Origin: SpSt-28 sp044343155
GTDB taxonomy: Archaea > Aenigmatarchaeota > Aenigmatarchaeia > CG10238-14 > SpSt-28
Assembly (NCBI GenBank): GCA_044343155.1
Contig: JAVZSS010000001.1
Span: forward strand, 13,901-77,900
DNA length: 64,000 nt
Reading direction: 5' to 3'
Shown here: positions 16,001 through 23,537 of the stretch, piece by piece
Numbering within the stretch: the stretch's first letter is position 1
Layout: every line of letters begins with the position of its first letter
Translations under genes and position numbers: made by a program
The notes under the pieces: generated by a model
What the model was told of the DNA's origin: nothing
The model's input: the letters and a program-made list of their open reading frames with translations, nothing else
Database searches by the model: none

Positions 16001-17953
16001 TTATCTATTCTTTTCTATTTCATTTCCATACTCTTTTATCAACTCTTCTACTGCTTTTTTTACACAACTAATACATGCCGGTTTCCATGTTTGCTTAAAG
16101 AAATCAAAAAGACGTAATCTAGTAAGTATTTTATGTTCAACGCATATTTCCTCTTTTTCTCCTACCCCTATCTTTGCTTTAAAAGTTCTTTCATTAACAC
16201 CCTTTTTCTTTACTTCCTCCAGTATTTGATTGTAGAACTTTAAGTAGGGATCGGTCAAGTGATACATCAAATTACTATTTGATAATGTCGGATTATCTTG
16301 GATTCCAATATTTTTTTGCTCCTTACCTGAGATTAAGCTATTTTTTTGGTTTTCAATATATTGGAAGACAAAACCATCTTTATATTCATATAAAAATCTA
16401 TAAAGGAACGGATCCGTATAAGAGTAGATATCCTCAGGCACTTGTGAAACAATCTTCTCATATGTTTCTAAATCGTCTTCCAGCATTTGTTTTAAAACAA
16501 AACAAAACTTTTCTCTAGTTAACTCGCTATTTAATGTTGGATTCCAAGTTTCTCCGCTATTTTTTTCTTCTAAAAGCTTATATAAGTTATTTTTTCCAAC
16601 CTTTATTTTACTTAGAAACCCTTTTTTAACCAATGAGTTGAATGTTTTAAACGTCAAATCATATTTATACTTCCACTCGCTTCTTTCAACACAATCATTT
16701 AAGAAAAACCAAGGACCACCATTTACATTTCCTTTTTCGTCTCGACAACCTGGCTTTAATTTTTTTATCATTTCTAGCATATCTTCTTCTCTTTTATTTA
16801 ATCCACCTCGACTCAATGCTAAAATTTTACTTGCAATCCTACAAGCTATATAAAAATCGGAAGGTAATGAAACCAAAATTCCTTTCTCTTCGTTTCTAGG
16901 CCTTTGGTATTGATAAAAATGAGCTATCAGTTTTATAAGTGTTATAAAATTCTCTTCTTTTCTCCTATCATCAATAGAGTTAGATGGAAAATTTAGAAAG
17001 TCAAGGTAAGGTATAAGAATGTAGGGATATGCTTTAAGTTTGTTTATCGCATGTTTAATGACTTTTAGTTTTCGTTCATAAAGATTTTGCTGTGTAATAG
17101 AAAGCTTGGCTTTCCATTTTCTCCATAAAGAGATTCGTTTGGTCTGTTCCATACTCTCATCAGGATTTATTGTCCATTCTCTTGCGGCTCTGTGAAGGGA
17201 CGGATTTTCTGTTGAGGTTGTTATATAAACAAGAGGACCTCTAAGTCGTATTTCTATTGGTTCCCAATTTTTTCCTTTAGGAACATTTATACCAATTACT
17301 ATTTCCTCTTCGCCATAAAGTTGCTCGAATTGAATACCTTGAATACCACTTCGATCCTCTAAGTGAATTATTATGGAACCTTGTGTTTGTATTTTATTTT
17401 GAAGAACTTTCCTATAAAAATAGGCAGAAGTAGTAGAAGCAAAAACATACACATTATCAAAGAGTTTTGGAATGATTTTTATTTCTGCATTTTTTCCTGC
17501 AGACGGAATACCTCTCACGCCAATCAACTGAGTTGAATACTTTCTTGCCTCACTCAAGATAACTAAACAAATCCTATTAGCTTCATCACCAGTGATTTCA
17601 TACTCAAGGGCCTTGTTTATTTCAGCCAAAAAAGCTGGATTATATAAAAGTTCAGTCGCCTCTTTCTCAATCATAGTATCTGTTTCTATACTTTTTTCAT
17701 CAGGCTTATGCGAAAACTGCTGAGTCTTTTGATGTAATTCTATTTCTATTTCTTTCAATGTACTCTTTAAGGTAGTTAATGGAATTTTTGTTTTGGTTGC
17801 AATTAACTTTAATACTTCATGTTTTTGTAAAGTTGTGAGAGGCAACTTAAGTAACTCTTTTAAAAAAAATTCAATAGTTTGGGCTGGTGATTCTTTCTTT
17901 AAGTTTGTTTTGATTATTTCTTTCAAGTTTTCAAAAGAAATTGTTTCTTCCAT
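16001..17953 (-). CDS. Element-encoded P-loop replication ATPase (primase-helicase C-terminal type)
   Basis: A 650-residue protein, the largest in the element. Residues 145-156 (GVRGIPSAGKNA) form a Walker A loop, with an acidic Walker B-like HLEDRSG around 197-203, a sensor-like stretch VYITTSTENP and then PDESMEQTKRI. This GxPSAGKN...TTST...DESxEQT series matches the ATPase domain found at the C-terminus of phage and plasmid primase-helicase proteins; I infer replicative helicase function. The N-terminal 90 residues resemble a small helical domain. The C-terminal third has winged-helix character and a CISC pair near the end. The ATG has GGTGAAAG just upstream and overlaps the previous gene by 31 bases. 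Confidence 0.6.
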   Translation of the reverse strand: MEETISFENLKEIIKTNLKKESPAQTIEFFLKELLKLPLTTLQKHEVLKLIATKTKIPLTTLKSTLKEIEIELHQKTQQFSHKPDEKSIETDTMIEKEATELLYNPAFLAEINKALEYEITGDEANRICLVILSEARKYSTQLIGVRGIPSAGKNAEIKIIPKLFDNVYVFASTTSAYFYRKVLQNKIQTQGSIIIHLEDRSGIQGIQFEQLYGEEEIVIGINVPKGKNWEPIEIRLRGPLVYITTSTENPSLHRAAREWTINPDESMEQTKRISLWRKWKAKLSITQQNLYERKLKVIKHAINKLKAYPYILIPYLDFLNFPSNSIDDRRKEENFITLIKLIAHFYQYQRPRNEEKGILVSLPSDFYIACRIASKILALSRGGLNKREEDMLEMIKKLKPGCRDEKGNVNGGPWFFLNDCVERSEWKYKYDLTFKTFNSLVKKGFLSKIKVGKNNLYKLLEEKNSGETWNPTLNSELTREKFCFVLKQMLEDDLETYEKIVSQVPEDIYSYTDPFLYRFLYEYKDGFVFQYIENQKNSLISGKEQKNIGIQDNPTLSNSNLMYHLTDPYLKFYNQILEEVKKKGVNERTFKAKIGVGEKEEICVEHKILTRLRLFDFFKQTWKPACISCVKKAVEELIKEYGNEIEKNR

Positions 17954-18432
17954 TCTTTCACCGCAAACTTTGATAAAGTTTTAAGAAAATTTGAATAACG
18001 TAAAGGAGCATAATTACGGCGTTTTACATATTGATATTGATAATTCAGACGCTTTCCTGATTTCTTATATTCCTCTTCTGAGTAACCACAGATTTTAAAC
18101 CATTTCAAAATAACTTCAATACTCTCTTTTTCTCCCAGTTTTTTTACATTTGCTAGATAGGGCATTAAGATTAGATCAACTATTCTTTTTCGTCCGTCTC
18201 TAAAAGGGGTTTCTAAAATTTTTTCAATCCATTTATAATTTCTTTGGGAAAACAGTGTTTGTCTGCATGAGCTACATACAGGCAGATTATAGGATTCAAT
18301 AACATATAAGATATTTCCGTCACTATCTACAATCACATCAACAGGAGTGGGTAGGAAAGAAATACCTTTTTTCGAGTTGCAAAATGAACAACTTTTCAAA
18401 AACTCTAAAAATTTCAACTTATTGTCTTCCAT
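17923..18432 (-). CDS. Zinc-binding PriX-like / primase helix-bundle accessory protein (tentative)
   Basis: A 169-residue protein. Two Cys pairs near the N-terminus (CSFCNS and, 37 residues later, CSSC) suggest a zinc knuckle. The middle RDGRKRIVDLILMPYLANVK, followed by EVILKWFKICGYSEEE, resembles the helix-bundle domain that follows archaeal plasmid prim-pol domains and occurs in PriX. With the next gene being a helicase-like ATPase, a primase-accessory role is plausible, but no catalytic primase residues are seen. The frame is open to 18456, but ATG 18432 gives MEDNKLKF and overlaps the preceding short ORF by 14 bases, suggesting coupled translation. Confidence 0.5.
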   Translation of the reverse strand: MEDNKLKFLEFLKSCSFCNSKKGISFLPTPVDVIVDSDGNILYVIESYNLPVCSSCRQTLFSQRNYKWIEKILETPFRDGRKRIVDLILMPYLANVKKLGEKESIEVILKWFKICGYSEEEYKKSGKRLNYQYQYVKRRNYAPLRYSNFLKTLSKFAVKEWKKQFLLKT

Positions 18433-18550
18433 TATAATCAACCATATTACTATCAAATAGGTAAGATCTTTTTTTACGCTCTTGCCATACCTTTTTAAAA
18501 GTAAGAAACCATTTAGGCAATTTCGTATTTGTTTCTTGGCTATTTTCCAC
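18419..18550 (-). CDS. Small 43-residue ORF between AbrB-like and PriX-like genes
   Basis: A GTG-started ORF beginning ENSQETNTKLPKWFLTFKK and ending in DYNGRQ. Support: GGTGAT lies 5 bases upstream as ribosome site (it overlaps the stop codon of the AbrB-like gene, TAGGTGAT), and the stop lies 14 bases inside the next gene, as in coupled operons. Basic, Trp-containing, no known motif. Function unknown. Confidence 0.5.
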   Translation of the reverse strand: MENSQETNTKLPKWFLTFKKVWQERKKRSYLFDSNMVDYNGRQ

Positions 18551-18559
18551 CGATATCAC

Positions 18560-18814
18560 CTATTTTTTAGTGCTACGGTTTCTAACATTTCTTGAAAGGT
18601 AAAGGGTGCTGGGAAATTTCAAGAAACTTTCTCTGTAGTTTTCTTCTTTTTGATAATTAGGTGGAAAAACAATAAGGACATCATCGTAAAGGATGTTTAA
18701 TTTTTGTTTCTTTTTTATGTCCCAAAATTTTGCCCAAGCTTGCGGTAATGTAATAGCTAGACTTTTCTTTTGGCTTCCAAGTTCTAGTACGCTTCTTCTT
18801 TCTATTCCAGGCAT
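18560..18814 (-). CDS. AbrB/SpoVT-type DNA-binding regulator
   Basis: An 84-residue swapped-hairpin AbrB-family protein. The N-terminal RSVLELGSQKKSLAITLPQAWAK, a beta-strand pair ending in the conserved Leu-Pro-x-x-Trp/Phe turn, is typical of archaeal AbrB-like regulators. A polar C-terminal tail follows. It heads the leftward replication operon (43-residue ORF, PriX-like, ATPase). The divergent winged-helix gene starts 48 bases away across a region holding a GC-rich palindrome, a natural target for this protein or its neighbour. Confidence 0.75.
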   Translation of the reverse strand: MPGIERRSVLELGSQKKSLAITLPQAWAKFWDIKKKQKLNILYDDVLIVFPPNYQKEENYRESFLKFPSTLYLSRNVRNRSTKK

Positions 18815-18842
18815 TTATAAACATATTTAAAATTTATTTATA

Positions 18843-18855
18843 CCACCAATGGTGG
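18843..18855. promoter_or_regulatory. Palindromic operator candidate CCACC-AAT-GGTGG
   Basis: A perfect 5-bp inverted repeat with a 3-base centre lies between the divergent AbrB-like and winged-helix genes, ending 7 bases before the rightward ATG. It is the only GC-rich block in an otherwise A/T stretch containing TTTATAAA and TTTAAAATTTA elements that could be the two TATA boxes. Position suggests repression of the rightward gene or of both. Confidence 0.55.
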
Positions 18856-18862
18856 CATCATA

Positions 18863-19201
18863 ATGATTGAGGAAATCTTAAAAAAGAAAGGACGTCCTTT
18901 AAGTGAAAAGGAAATTATAGAAATTGCCAAAAGAGATGGTTATCTAAAAGATGAAAAAAATATCAAGAAACATATTAGGAAAGCTGTTGAAAGAGGTGAA
19001 ATTTACAGGTTTGCAACGCATTTAGAAGGGAGTTTAAAAACTCATAATTTATACTATTTACCTGAATGGAAAAGCCAACTAATTTTTAATCCTAGTGATA
19101 AAACATTTGAGTTTAGGATTAATAATAAAACCATTGGAACAGGGTGGGTAGATGTTGTGAGATTTGAAGTTTCAAAAAAAAAGAATGAGCTTGTTTTTTA
19201 A
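18863..19201 (+). CDS. Winged-helix-like small protein
   Basis: A 112-residue protein. The first 60 residues (IEEILKKKGRPLSEKEIIEIAKRDGYL... IRKAVERGEIYRF) have the helix-helix-recognition helix-wing pattern of a winged helix domain. The last 45 are beta-rich (TFEFRINNKTIGTGWVDVVRFEV). Probably an element-encoded regulator or DNA-binding adaptor. It is followed 23 bases later by another small gene on the same strand. Confidence 0.55.
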   Translation: MIEEILKKKGRPLSEKEIIEIAKRDGYLKDEKNIKKHIRKAVERGEIYRFATHLEGSLKTHNLYYLPEWKSQLIFNPSDKTFEFRINNKTIGTGWVDVVRFEVSKKKNELVF

Positions 19202-19224
19202 AGCTATTCTATCCAAAGATATGT

Positions 19225-19674
19225 ATGCGGCTTTCAGTTGCAGAAGAAATTGTGCAAAAGCTAAATTCGGGAAAATATGGGTTGCTTACACTTAGTAAAG
19301 AATACGGAATTTCACCAAAACAAATCCTTAGTCTTTCAAAGCGGATAGATAAGGAGAGAAAGAAGAGAGAAATAAAAGAAAAACTTATAATTGAGGGAAA
19401 AAAGAAGATTGTGTTAGGCAAACTTAACTACTATATTACTACTATCAAAAAAACTTTAGAAGAATATGATGATTGTGATGAGTTCATGAAATATTGTTTA
19501 GTTTGCCTTAATGTGCTAGAAGAATTAGCAGTTCAAGTGAAAAAATGTTCTGATAGAGAAGAATTAAACGTGATTAAAAACTTATGTGAACAATGCTTCC
19601 GAGGAATTAAGATTAAATATGGAGAAGTTTGGGAAATTTCTAGTCCTGAATATTTTGAGTCAATTTTTGACTAA
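19225..19674 (+). CDS. Small HTH-containing protein of the element
   Basis: A 149-residue protein. Residues 5-40 (AEEIVQKLNSGKYGLLTLSK, then EYGISPKQILSLSKRID) form a helix-turn-helix of the type found in transposase-like and sigma-like regulators. A basic helix follows, then a helical C-terminal half with five scattered Cys. No catalytic motif is seen. It follows the winged-helix gene after 23 bases, and its 3' end overlaps the convergent coiled-coil gene by 35 bases. Confidence 0.5.
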   Translation: MRLSVAEEIVQKLNSGKYGLLTLSKEYGISPKQILSLSKRIDKERKKREIKEKLIIEGKKKIVLGKLNYYITTIKKTLEEYDDCDEFMKYCLVCLNVLEELAVQVKKCSDREELNVIKNLCEQCFRGIKIKYGEVWEISSPEYFESIFD

Positions 19675-20581
19675 CTTCCAATCGCTGTGCATTTTTTTCT
19701 ATAAATTTTTCAAATTCTTCTAGTGGCTTCAGTACTTTTTCCTCATAAACAGTTTTAAGTTTAATGTAAGATAGAAACATTAATAGATTATCGTTAAAAC
19801 ATTCCTGTAAGATTTGTTCTAGTGAAATTCGTTTTTTCAGCGTATTTATAAAAGTTAAAATTTCCTGTAAAAATGCCCATAATTCATTCGGGTCTAACAA
19901 GAACTTAACTTTTTTCTCTTCAATTAATTTTTCCAGTTTTTTTATTTCTTCATGTAAACTCATTAACTTACCTCTATATTGTTCTTCTAACAAATCTTTT
20001 TCCTTTCTTATCTTTTCTCTAATCTCTTTAATTATTGCTTCTCTTTCTCTAACTACTATATCTCGTTGCTCAATTAGTTTATTCACTTCTTTATCTAACT
20101 TTTCTTTTTTTTCTGTAAGCTGATTACAGATGTAACTTAATTCCTTTATTTTTCTTTCCATCTCTTTTTGTTTATTTATCATAATTTTGTTCAAATCCCT
20201 AAGTTTTTTCCCACTCTCCCGAAGTTTTCTTATTGCAATTTTGATGTCTTCTTTACCTCCAACTCTTTCCAACTCTTTTTGAAGAACCAAAATTTCCTTT
20301 AATTTGTTAAAAGAGATTTTGGTTTTTTGAATTTTCCAAATACCTTCGACTAGATCTATTAAAGAAATTCCACGCTGCTTACATAATTCTAAAACTTCTT
20401 GAAAAGTTGCTGTTTCCCAGTCCTTTGTTACTTCTCTCTTCTTTTTTGCTTCAGTATAGTACTTTGAGCAAGTGTCATCAGAAAGGTTTAGCCTTTTTCC
20501 TATTTCTCGAAAGGATAATCTCTCCTCATCACGCAGCCTAACAATTTCTTCAATTGTTTTCCGGCTTATAATTTTAGGCAT
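19640..20581 (-). CDS. HTH plus coiled-coil DNA-binding protein
   Basis: A 313-residue protein. MPKIISRKTIEEIVRLRDE, then RLSFREIGKRLNLSDDTCSKYY is a clear helix-turn-helix (residues 5-45). A linker is followed by a long coiled coil (about 90-215) and a helical C-terminal domain. The architecture recalls phage and plasmid segregation or replication-organising proteins, but no family is recognised. ATG 20581 is preferred over the upstream TTG. A CTTTTAAAGG element about 50 bases upstream could be its TATA box. It is transcribed separately from the surface-protein operon upstream of it. Confidence 0.55.
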   Translation of the reverse strand: MPKIISRKTIEEIVRLRDEERLSFREIGKRLNLSDDTCSKYYTEAKKKREVTKDWETATFQEVLELCKQRGISLIDLVEGIWKIQKTKISFNKLKEILVLQKELERVGGKEDIKIAIRKLRESGKKLRDLNKIMINKQKEMERKIKELSYICNQLTEKKEKLDKEVNKLIEQRDIVVREREAIIKEIREKIRKEKDLLEEQYRGKLMSLHEEIKKLEKLIEEKKVKFLLDPNELWAFLQEILTFINTLKKRISLEQILQECFNDNLLMFLSYIKLKTVYEEKVLKPLEEFEKFIEKNAQRLEVSQKLTQNIQD

Positions 20582-20878
20582 TTTATTCCCAAACAAAGAT
20601 AGTTAAACTACAATAAAAACCTTTAAAAGTTTTAAAAAACTACTAACTTTTAACGGGTGTAGAAAGAATGTAAAATTAATAACTTCTATATAAAGGTAAA
20701 AGAATAAAATCTTACAAAATCCATCTTAAATTGGCTTTATTTCGTCTTGTTTTCTTTGTTTTAGAAGGTTTATATTTTTTGACAGAAAAAAGAAAAGATA
20801 CTGAATCTTAAAAATACTGCCAAGTTCTTTTTCATTTTTAACCTTTCATTTCCTTTTTCAAAGGATAGAAACACAATT
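20582..20878. other. 297-bp intergenic region between surface operon and HTH/coiled-coil gene
   Basis: Very AT-rich. It holds the promoter of the leftward HTH/coiled-coil gene (CTTTTAAAGG on the minus strand) at its left end and T-rich minus-strand tracts after the surface-protein stop that could end transcription. No RNA gene or credible ORF was seen. Confidence 0.4.
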
Positions 20879-22189
20879 TTAAATTTTTTTCTTCTTAACA
20901 AGAATAAGTAAAACTATAAACACCATTATTATAAAGATTATTGCTATTCCTAGTGGTGAGGTTACCAATATAACTAAACCTGTTAATCCAGCAGGTGTGG
21001 GTTGTATAATTGCTGTACAGACATTTGCTATGCATTTAGTTCCTGATGGACAAACACAATCTTCTGGACAACTTGAGCAAGTTTCTCCAGCCTCACAATA
21101 TCCGTTACCACATATTGGAGATGGAGGTATTTTTTCCTCTATTACTCTTTCAATAGGTCTTTCAATAAATCTAGTTTCAGTTATATTTGTAACATTAGTT
21201 ATAGTTGTCACATAGGTCGGATAACTAACGTAAGTTACCCTAGGAGGATAGTAGAAAGATGTAAATACGCCATAAACACTTAAACTTGTTACATTCATAG
21301 AAACATAATTATCAGTTACCTTTGAGAACATTTGTACCCAGCTTGCAGTTCCATTTGTTATATATAATCTGTAAAAAGTCAGTTTGCTTATATCCCAACC
21401 TTTTGCGATTAAAACATCCCTATCAAAGTAGTACCTTACTTCTATACTACCGTTAAAAGAGGTTTGATTTATAAGATCAAAATAAATTACTGGAAATGGA
21501 CTGTTAGTAGGAACTCCTTTAAAGAATATTGAGCTATAAATTAAAGCTTTAATAGTTATGTTTTGTTGTGGATATGAAATAAATTCAATCTTTTCGAAAG
21601 GAGGATTAATTATCAAACTTCCATATCCATTTATTACATTAACTGTCGGTTCTAATATAGGAACTCCTATATCTGTCATGAGCTCAATAGTAAAATCAAA
21701 AGTCGCTGGTGTAAGTGCTACGTTTGGAATTAAAGTTATTGTAACATAGTTAAAACTAGATGGCATTACTATGTAAAAGAACTCCGGATTATAGCAATAA
21801 AGAGTAAAATTATTTGGAATAGATGATTTGAAAGTTTCTCCTATTTGCTCAAAGGTAACAGGCGGTAATACACATGTAAGTGAAATTTCTTGTGTTATAG
21901 GACCATTTAAAGCTTGTGTTAATAAGTTTCCATAACCAATAAAATCGTTTTCACTAAAAAGATAGCCTTCTGAAGATACATTAACTCTTACTACTAAAGG
22001 TGCCCATTCATTGCCTATATATTTAAAGCTTACCCTTGATGTGATGGGAGCACCAGCAACTACATTCGTAAAATTCTGGACTACTTGACATAACCTGAAA
22101 GGATAAGAAGACTCATCACAAAGAAGTTGAGCTTTAACTAAGGGAATTACTACCAAGCTTAACAATATAAATATGATTAGCTTTTTCAT
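20879..22189 (-). CDS. Secreted, C-terminally anchored surface protein (spike-like), Cys-rich neck
   Basis: A 436-residue protein with a signal peptide (LIIFILLSLVVIPLVKAQ), a long Thr/Ser/Asn-rich beta ectodomain with about ten N-glycosylation sequons, and a Cys-rich module near residue 355 (CGNGYCEAGETCSSC, then CPSGTKC). A single C-terminal membrane helix (IAIIFIIMVFIVLLILV) ends in KKKKI. The Cys module is common in secreted proteins of archaea with small genomes. GGTGACGGG lies just before the ATG, which overlaps the preceding stop as ATGA. Last gene of a three-gene operon in the element; the layout fits a virion spike or plasmid-encoded cell-surface adhesin. Confidence 0.7.
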   Translation of the reverse strand: MKKLIIFILLSLVVIPLVKAQLLCDESSYPFRLCQVVQNFTNVVAGAPITSRVSFKYIGNEWAPLVVRVNVSSEGYLFSENDFIGYGNLLTQALNGPITQEISLTCVLPPVTFEQIGETFKSSIPNNFTLYCYNPEFFYIVMPSSFNYVTITLIPNVALTPATFDFTIELMTDIGVPILEPTVNVINGYGSLIINPPFEKIEFISYPQQNITIKALIYSSIFFKGVPTNSPFPVIYFDLINQTSFNGSIEVRYYFDRDVLIAKGWDISKLTFYRLYITNGTASWVQMFSKVTDNYVSMNVTSLSVYGVFTSFYYPPRVTYVSYPTYVTTITNVTNITETRFIERPIERVIEEKIPPSPICGNGYCEAGETCSSCPEDCVCPSGTKCIANVCTAIIQPTPAGLTGLVILVTSPLGIAIIFIIMVFIVLLILVKKKKI

Positions 22190-22746
22190 CCCGTCACCTG
22201 AAGTCTTGTATCACCATTTGGGTTTGTTTCCAGATAAAAGATAATTGAGGGAGAAGCCATTCCTTTAACTTCATATACTATATATTTTACCGAATTTAGA
22301 TTTAGAATTGAAGAACTTGTGCAAGACTCTGAAATTACTGTGAAGTCTGTTGAAGTATTGATACTTTTTTCACAAATCTGAATTTCATTATCATTAGTAT
22401 CATAGTATTTACAAATTAACCTTACTTTTGAAGGTTGGGAAGAATAGATTTTTATAGAAAAGTGACATGTAGGAATATAACTAAAGTTAATTCCTCCAAA
22501 GTCATCTGACCAAAAGATAATAGATTGACCATCTTGAAATTGGATTGTGTAAGTAGAATTTGGTTGTACGTTTAGTAGAAGCTTACCTATAGTGTTATTA
22601 TTGCTCTCTAAATCAGCATAGAATGTTGGTCCTCGAACACTAACAGTTCCCAGAACTTTACCATAATAACTTAAAACTCCGGCATAAGTTAGACTAATGA
22701 ATAAGAAAAACACCATTCCAAACATTATCAAGTGTCCCACCTTCAT
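22186..22746 (-). CDS. Membrane-anchored/secreted beta protein, paralogue of the upstream gene
   Basis: A 186-residue protein with an N-terminal hydrophobic helix (FGMVFFLFISLTYAGVLSYYG) and a beta-rich exterior domain with two Asn-x-Ser/Thr sequons and four Cys. Right after the hydrophobic segment, GVLSYYGKVLGTVSVRGP matches GLLTYYGRAVGTATVQQS of the upstream protein, so the two are paralogues at the N-terminus. This segment resembles the start of TasA-like and similar secreted filament subunits, but that is only an impression. Its stop overlaps the spike-like gene's start. Confidence 0.6.
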   Translation of the reverse strand: MKVGHLIMFGMVFFLFISLTYAGVLSYYGKVLGTVSVRGPTFYADLESNNNTIGKLLLNVQPNSTYTIQFQDGQSIIFWSDDFGGINFSYIPTCHFSIKIYSSQPSKVRLICKYYDTNDNEIQICEKSINTSTDFTVISESCTSSSILNLNSVKYIVYEVKGMASPSIIFYLETNPNGDTRLQVTG

Positions 22747-22767
22747 TTTCTCCCTTCTTCAAGACCC

Positions 22768-22788
22768 CTGGCAGTTTGACCTGCCCAG
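22768..22788 (-). promoter_or_regulatory. GC-rich stem-loop in the intergenic leader
   Basis: On the minus strand, CTGGGCAG and CTGCCAG can pair around a GTCAAA loop (7 pairs with one bulged G). It sits between the two paralogous membrane-protein genes, after a T-rich run and about 20 bases before the second start codon. It could stabilise the transcript or adjust the ratio of the two products. Confidence 0.35.
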
Positions 22789-22859
22789 AGCTCATAAAAA
22801 AACAAAAATGGGGTAGAAACAAAACTATAGTATTTTACTTGTTTTAATGCTGTTTTACT

Positions 22860-23444
22860 TTATGCTGGTAAGACTTTTACAGTATAGGTATAGTTACCTG
22901 GTTCTGCATTAATCTTGAATTTTATTTTAATACAAAAGTCTTTTTCTCCTCCCGCTTCAAGCTCTAATCTTCTTCCTACTTTTCCTTCTTCAATTCCTGA
23001 ACCTATCTCATTGTCTGTACAACTACCACTAATATATTCTACAAACTTAACCGACTCAATTGCTGCATCTAAATTTGTTTCATTGTCTACTTCATTGTTA
23101 TTATCATTATCTATACCCACTATAATGCTTGCAGATGATTGGCTTGCATAATTTTTAACTCTAAAATATTTTATCTCAGCATTGTTTGACGAGTCCTTTC
23201 CATTAACTAGTTCGTCTCCTGCAACTATCTCACTATAAAAATTTATCTCTCCTTTATAGTCAATTTCCTGAATTTGTTGGTTATCACTACCATAATCAGA
23301 AAGTTTTACCGACTGTTGTACTGTTGCTGTTCCTACTGCTCTTCCATAATAAGTTAGTAGTCCTGCAATTCCTAAACCTGCTAGAACGCTCAAGACAATC
23401 ATTGTTGCTAGCACAACCCCCCAATTCAACTTATTACCTTTCAT
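22860..23444 (-). CDS. Membrane-anchored/secreted beta protein, first gene of the surface operon
   Basis: A 194-residue protein. A basic N-terminus (MKGNKLNWG) precedes a hydrophobic helix (VVLATMIVLSVLAGLGIAGL) and the shared LTYYGRAVGTATVQQ segment. The remainder is an acidic, Asn/Ser-rich beta domain with two Cys (SGSCTDNE and KDFCIKIK) that could form a disulfide, ending NYTYTVKVLPA. The frame is open to ATG 23456, but ATG 23444 has GGTGAG directly upstream and is preferred. The promoter region carries three phased TGGTACA repeats next to a winged-helix regulator gene. Likely an abundant structural or surface subunit. Confidence 0.62.
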   Translation of the reverse strand: MKGNKLNWGVVLATMIVLSVLAGLGIAGLLTYYGRAVGTATVQQSVKLSDYGSDNQQIQEIDYKGEINFYSEIVAGDELVNGKDSSNNAEIKYFRVKNYASQSSASIIVGIDNDNNNEVDNETNLDAAIESVKFVEYISGSCTDNEIGSGIEEGKVGRRLELEAGGEKDFCIKIKFKINAEPGNYTYTVKVLPA

Positions 23445-23499
23445 TCGACTCACCATAATATTTTTTGAACAAAACTAATTTAAGCTTTACCATTTTTAA

Positions 23500-23528
23500 T
23501 GTACCAACTGTGTACCATTATTGTACCA
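23500..23528. promoter_or_regulatory. Three TGTACCA repeats at 11-bp spacing (operator array)
   Basis: TGTACCA occurs at 23500, 23511 and 23522 on the plus strand (TGGTACA on the transcribed strand), exactly one helical turn apart. A related TTTACCA lies at 23487-23493. The array occupies the gap between a winged-helix regulator gene and the surface-protein operon, upstream of the latter's start. This is where a regulator binding one DNA face in tandem would act. Confidence 0.75.
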
Positions 23529-23537
23529 ATTTTGAAT

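Noticed and set aside
22690..22795. Mini-ORF starting inside the hairpin region and overlapping the 186-residue gene
   Set aside because: It depends on an ATG within a stem and overlaps a better supported gene in another frame; no motif.
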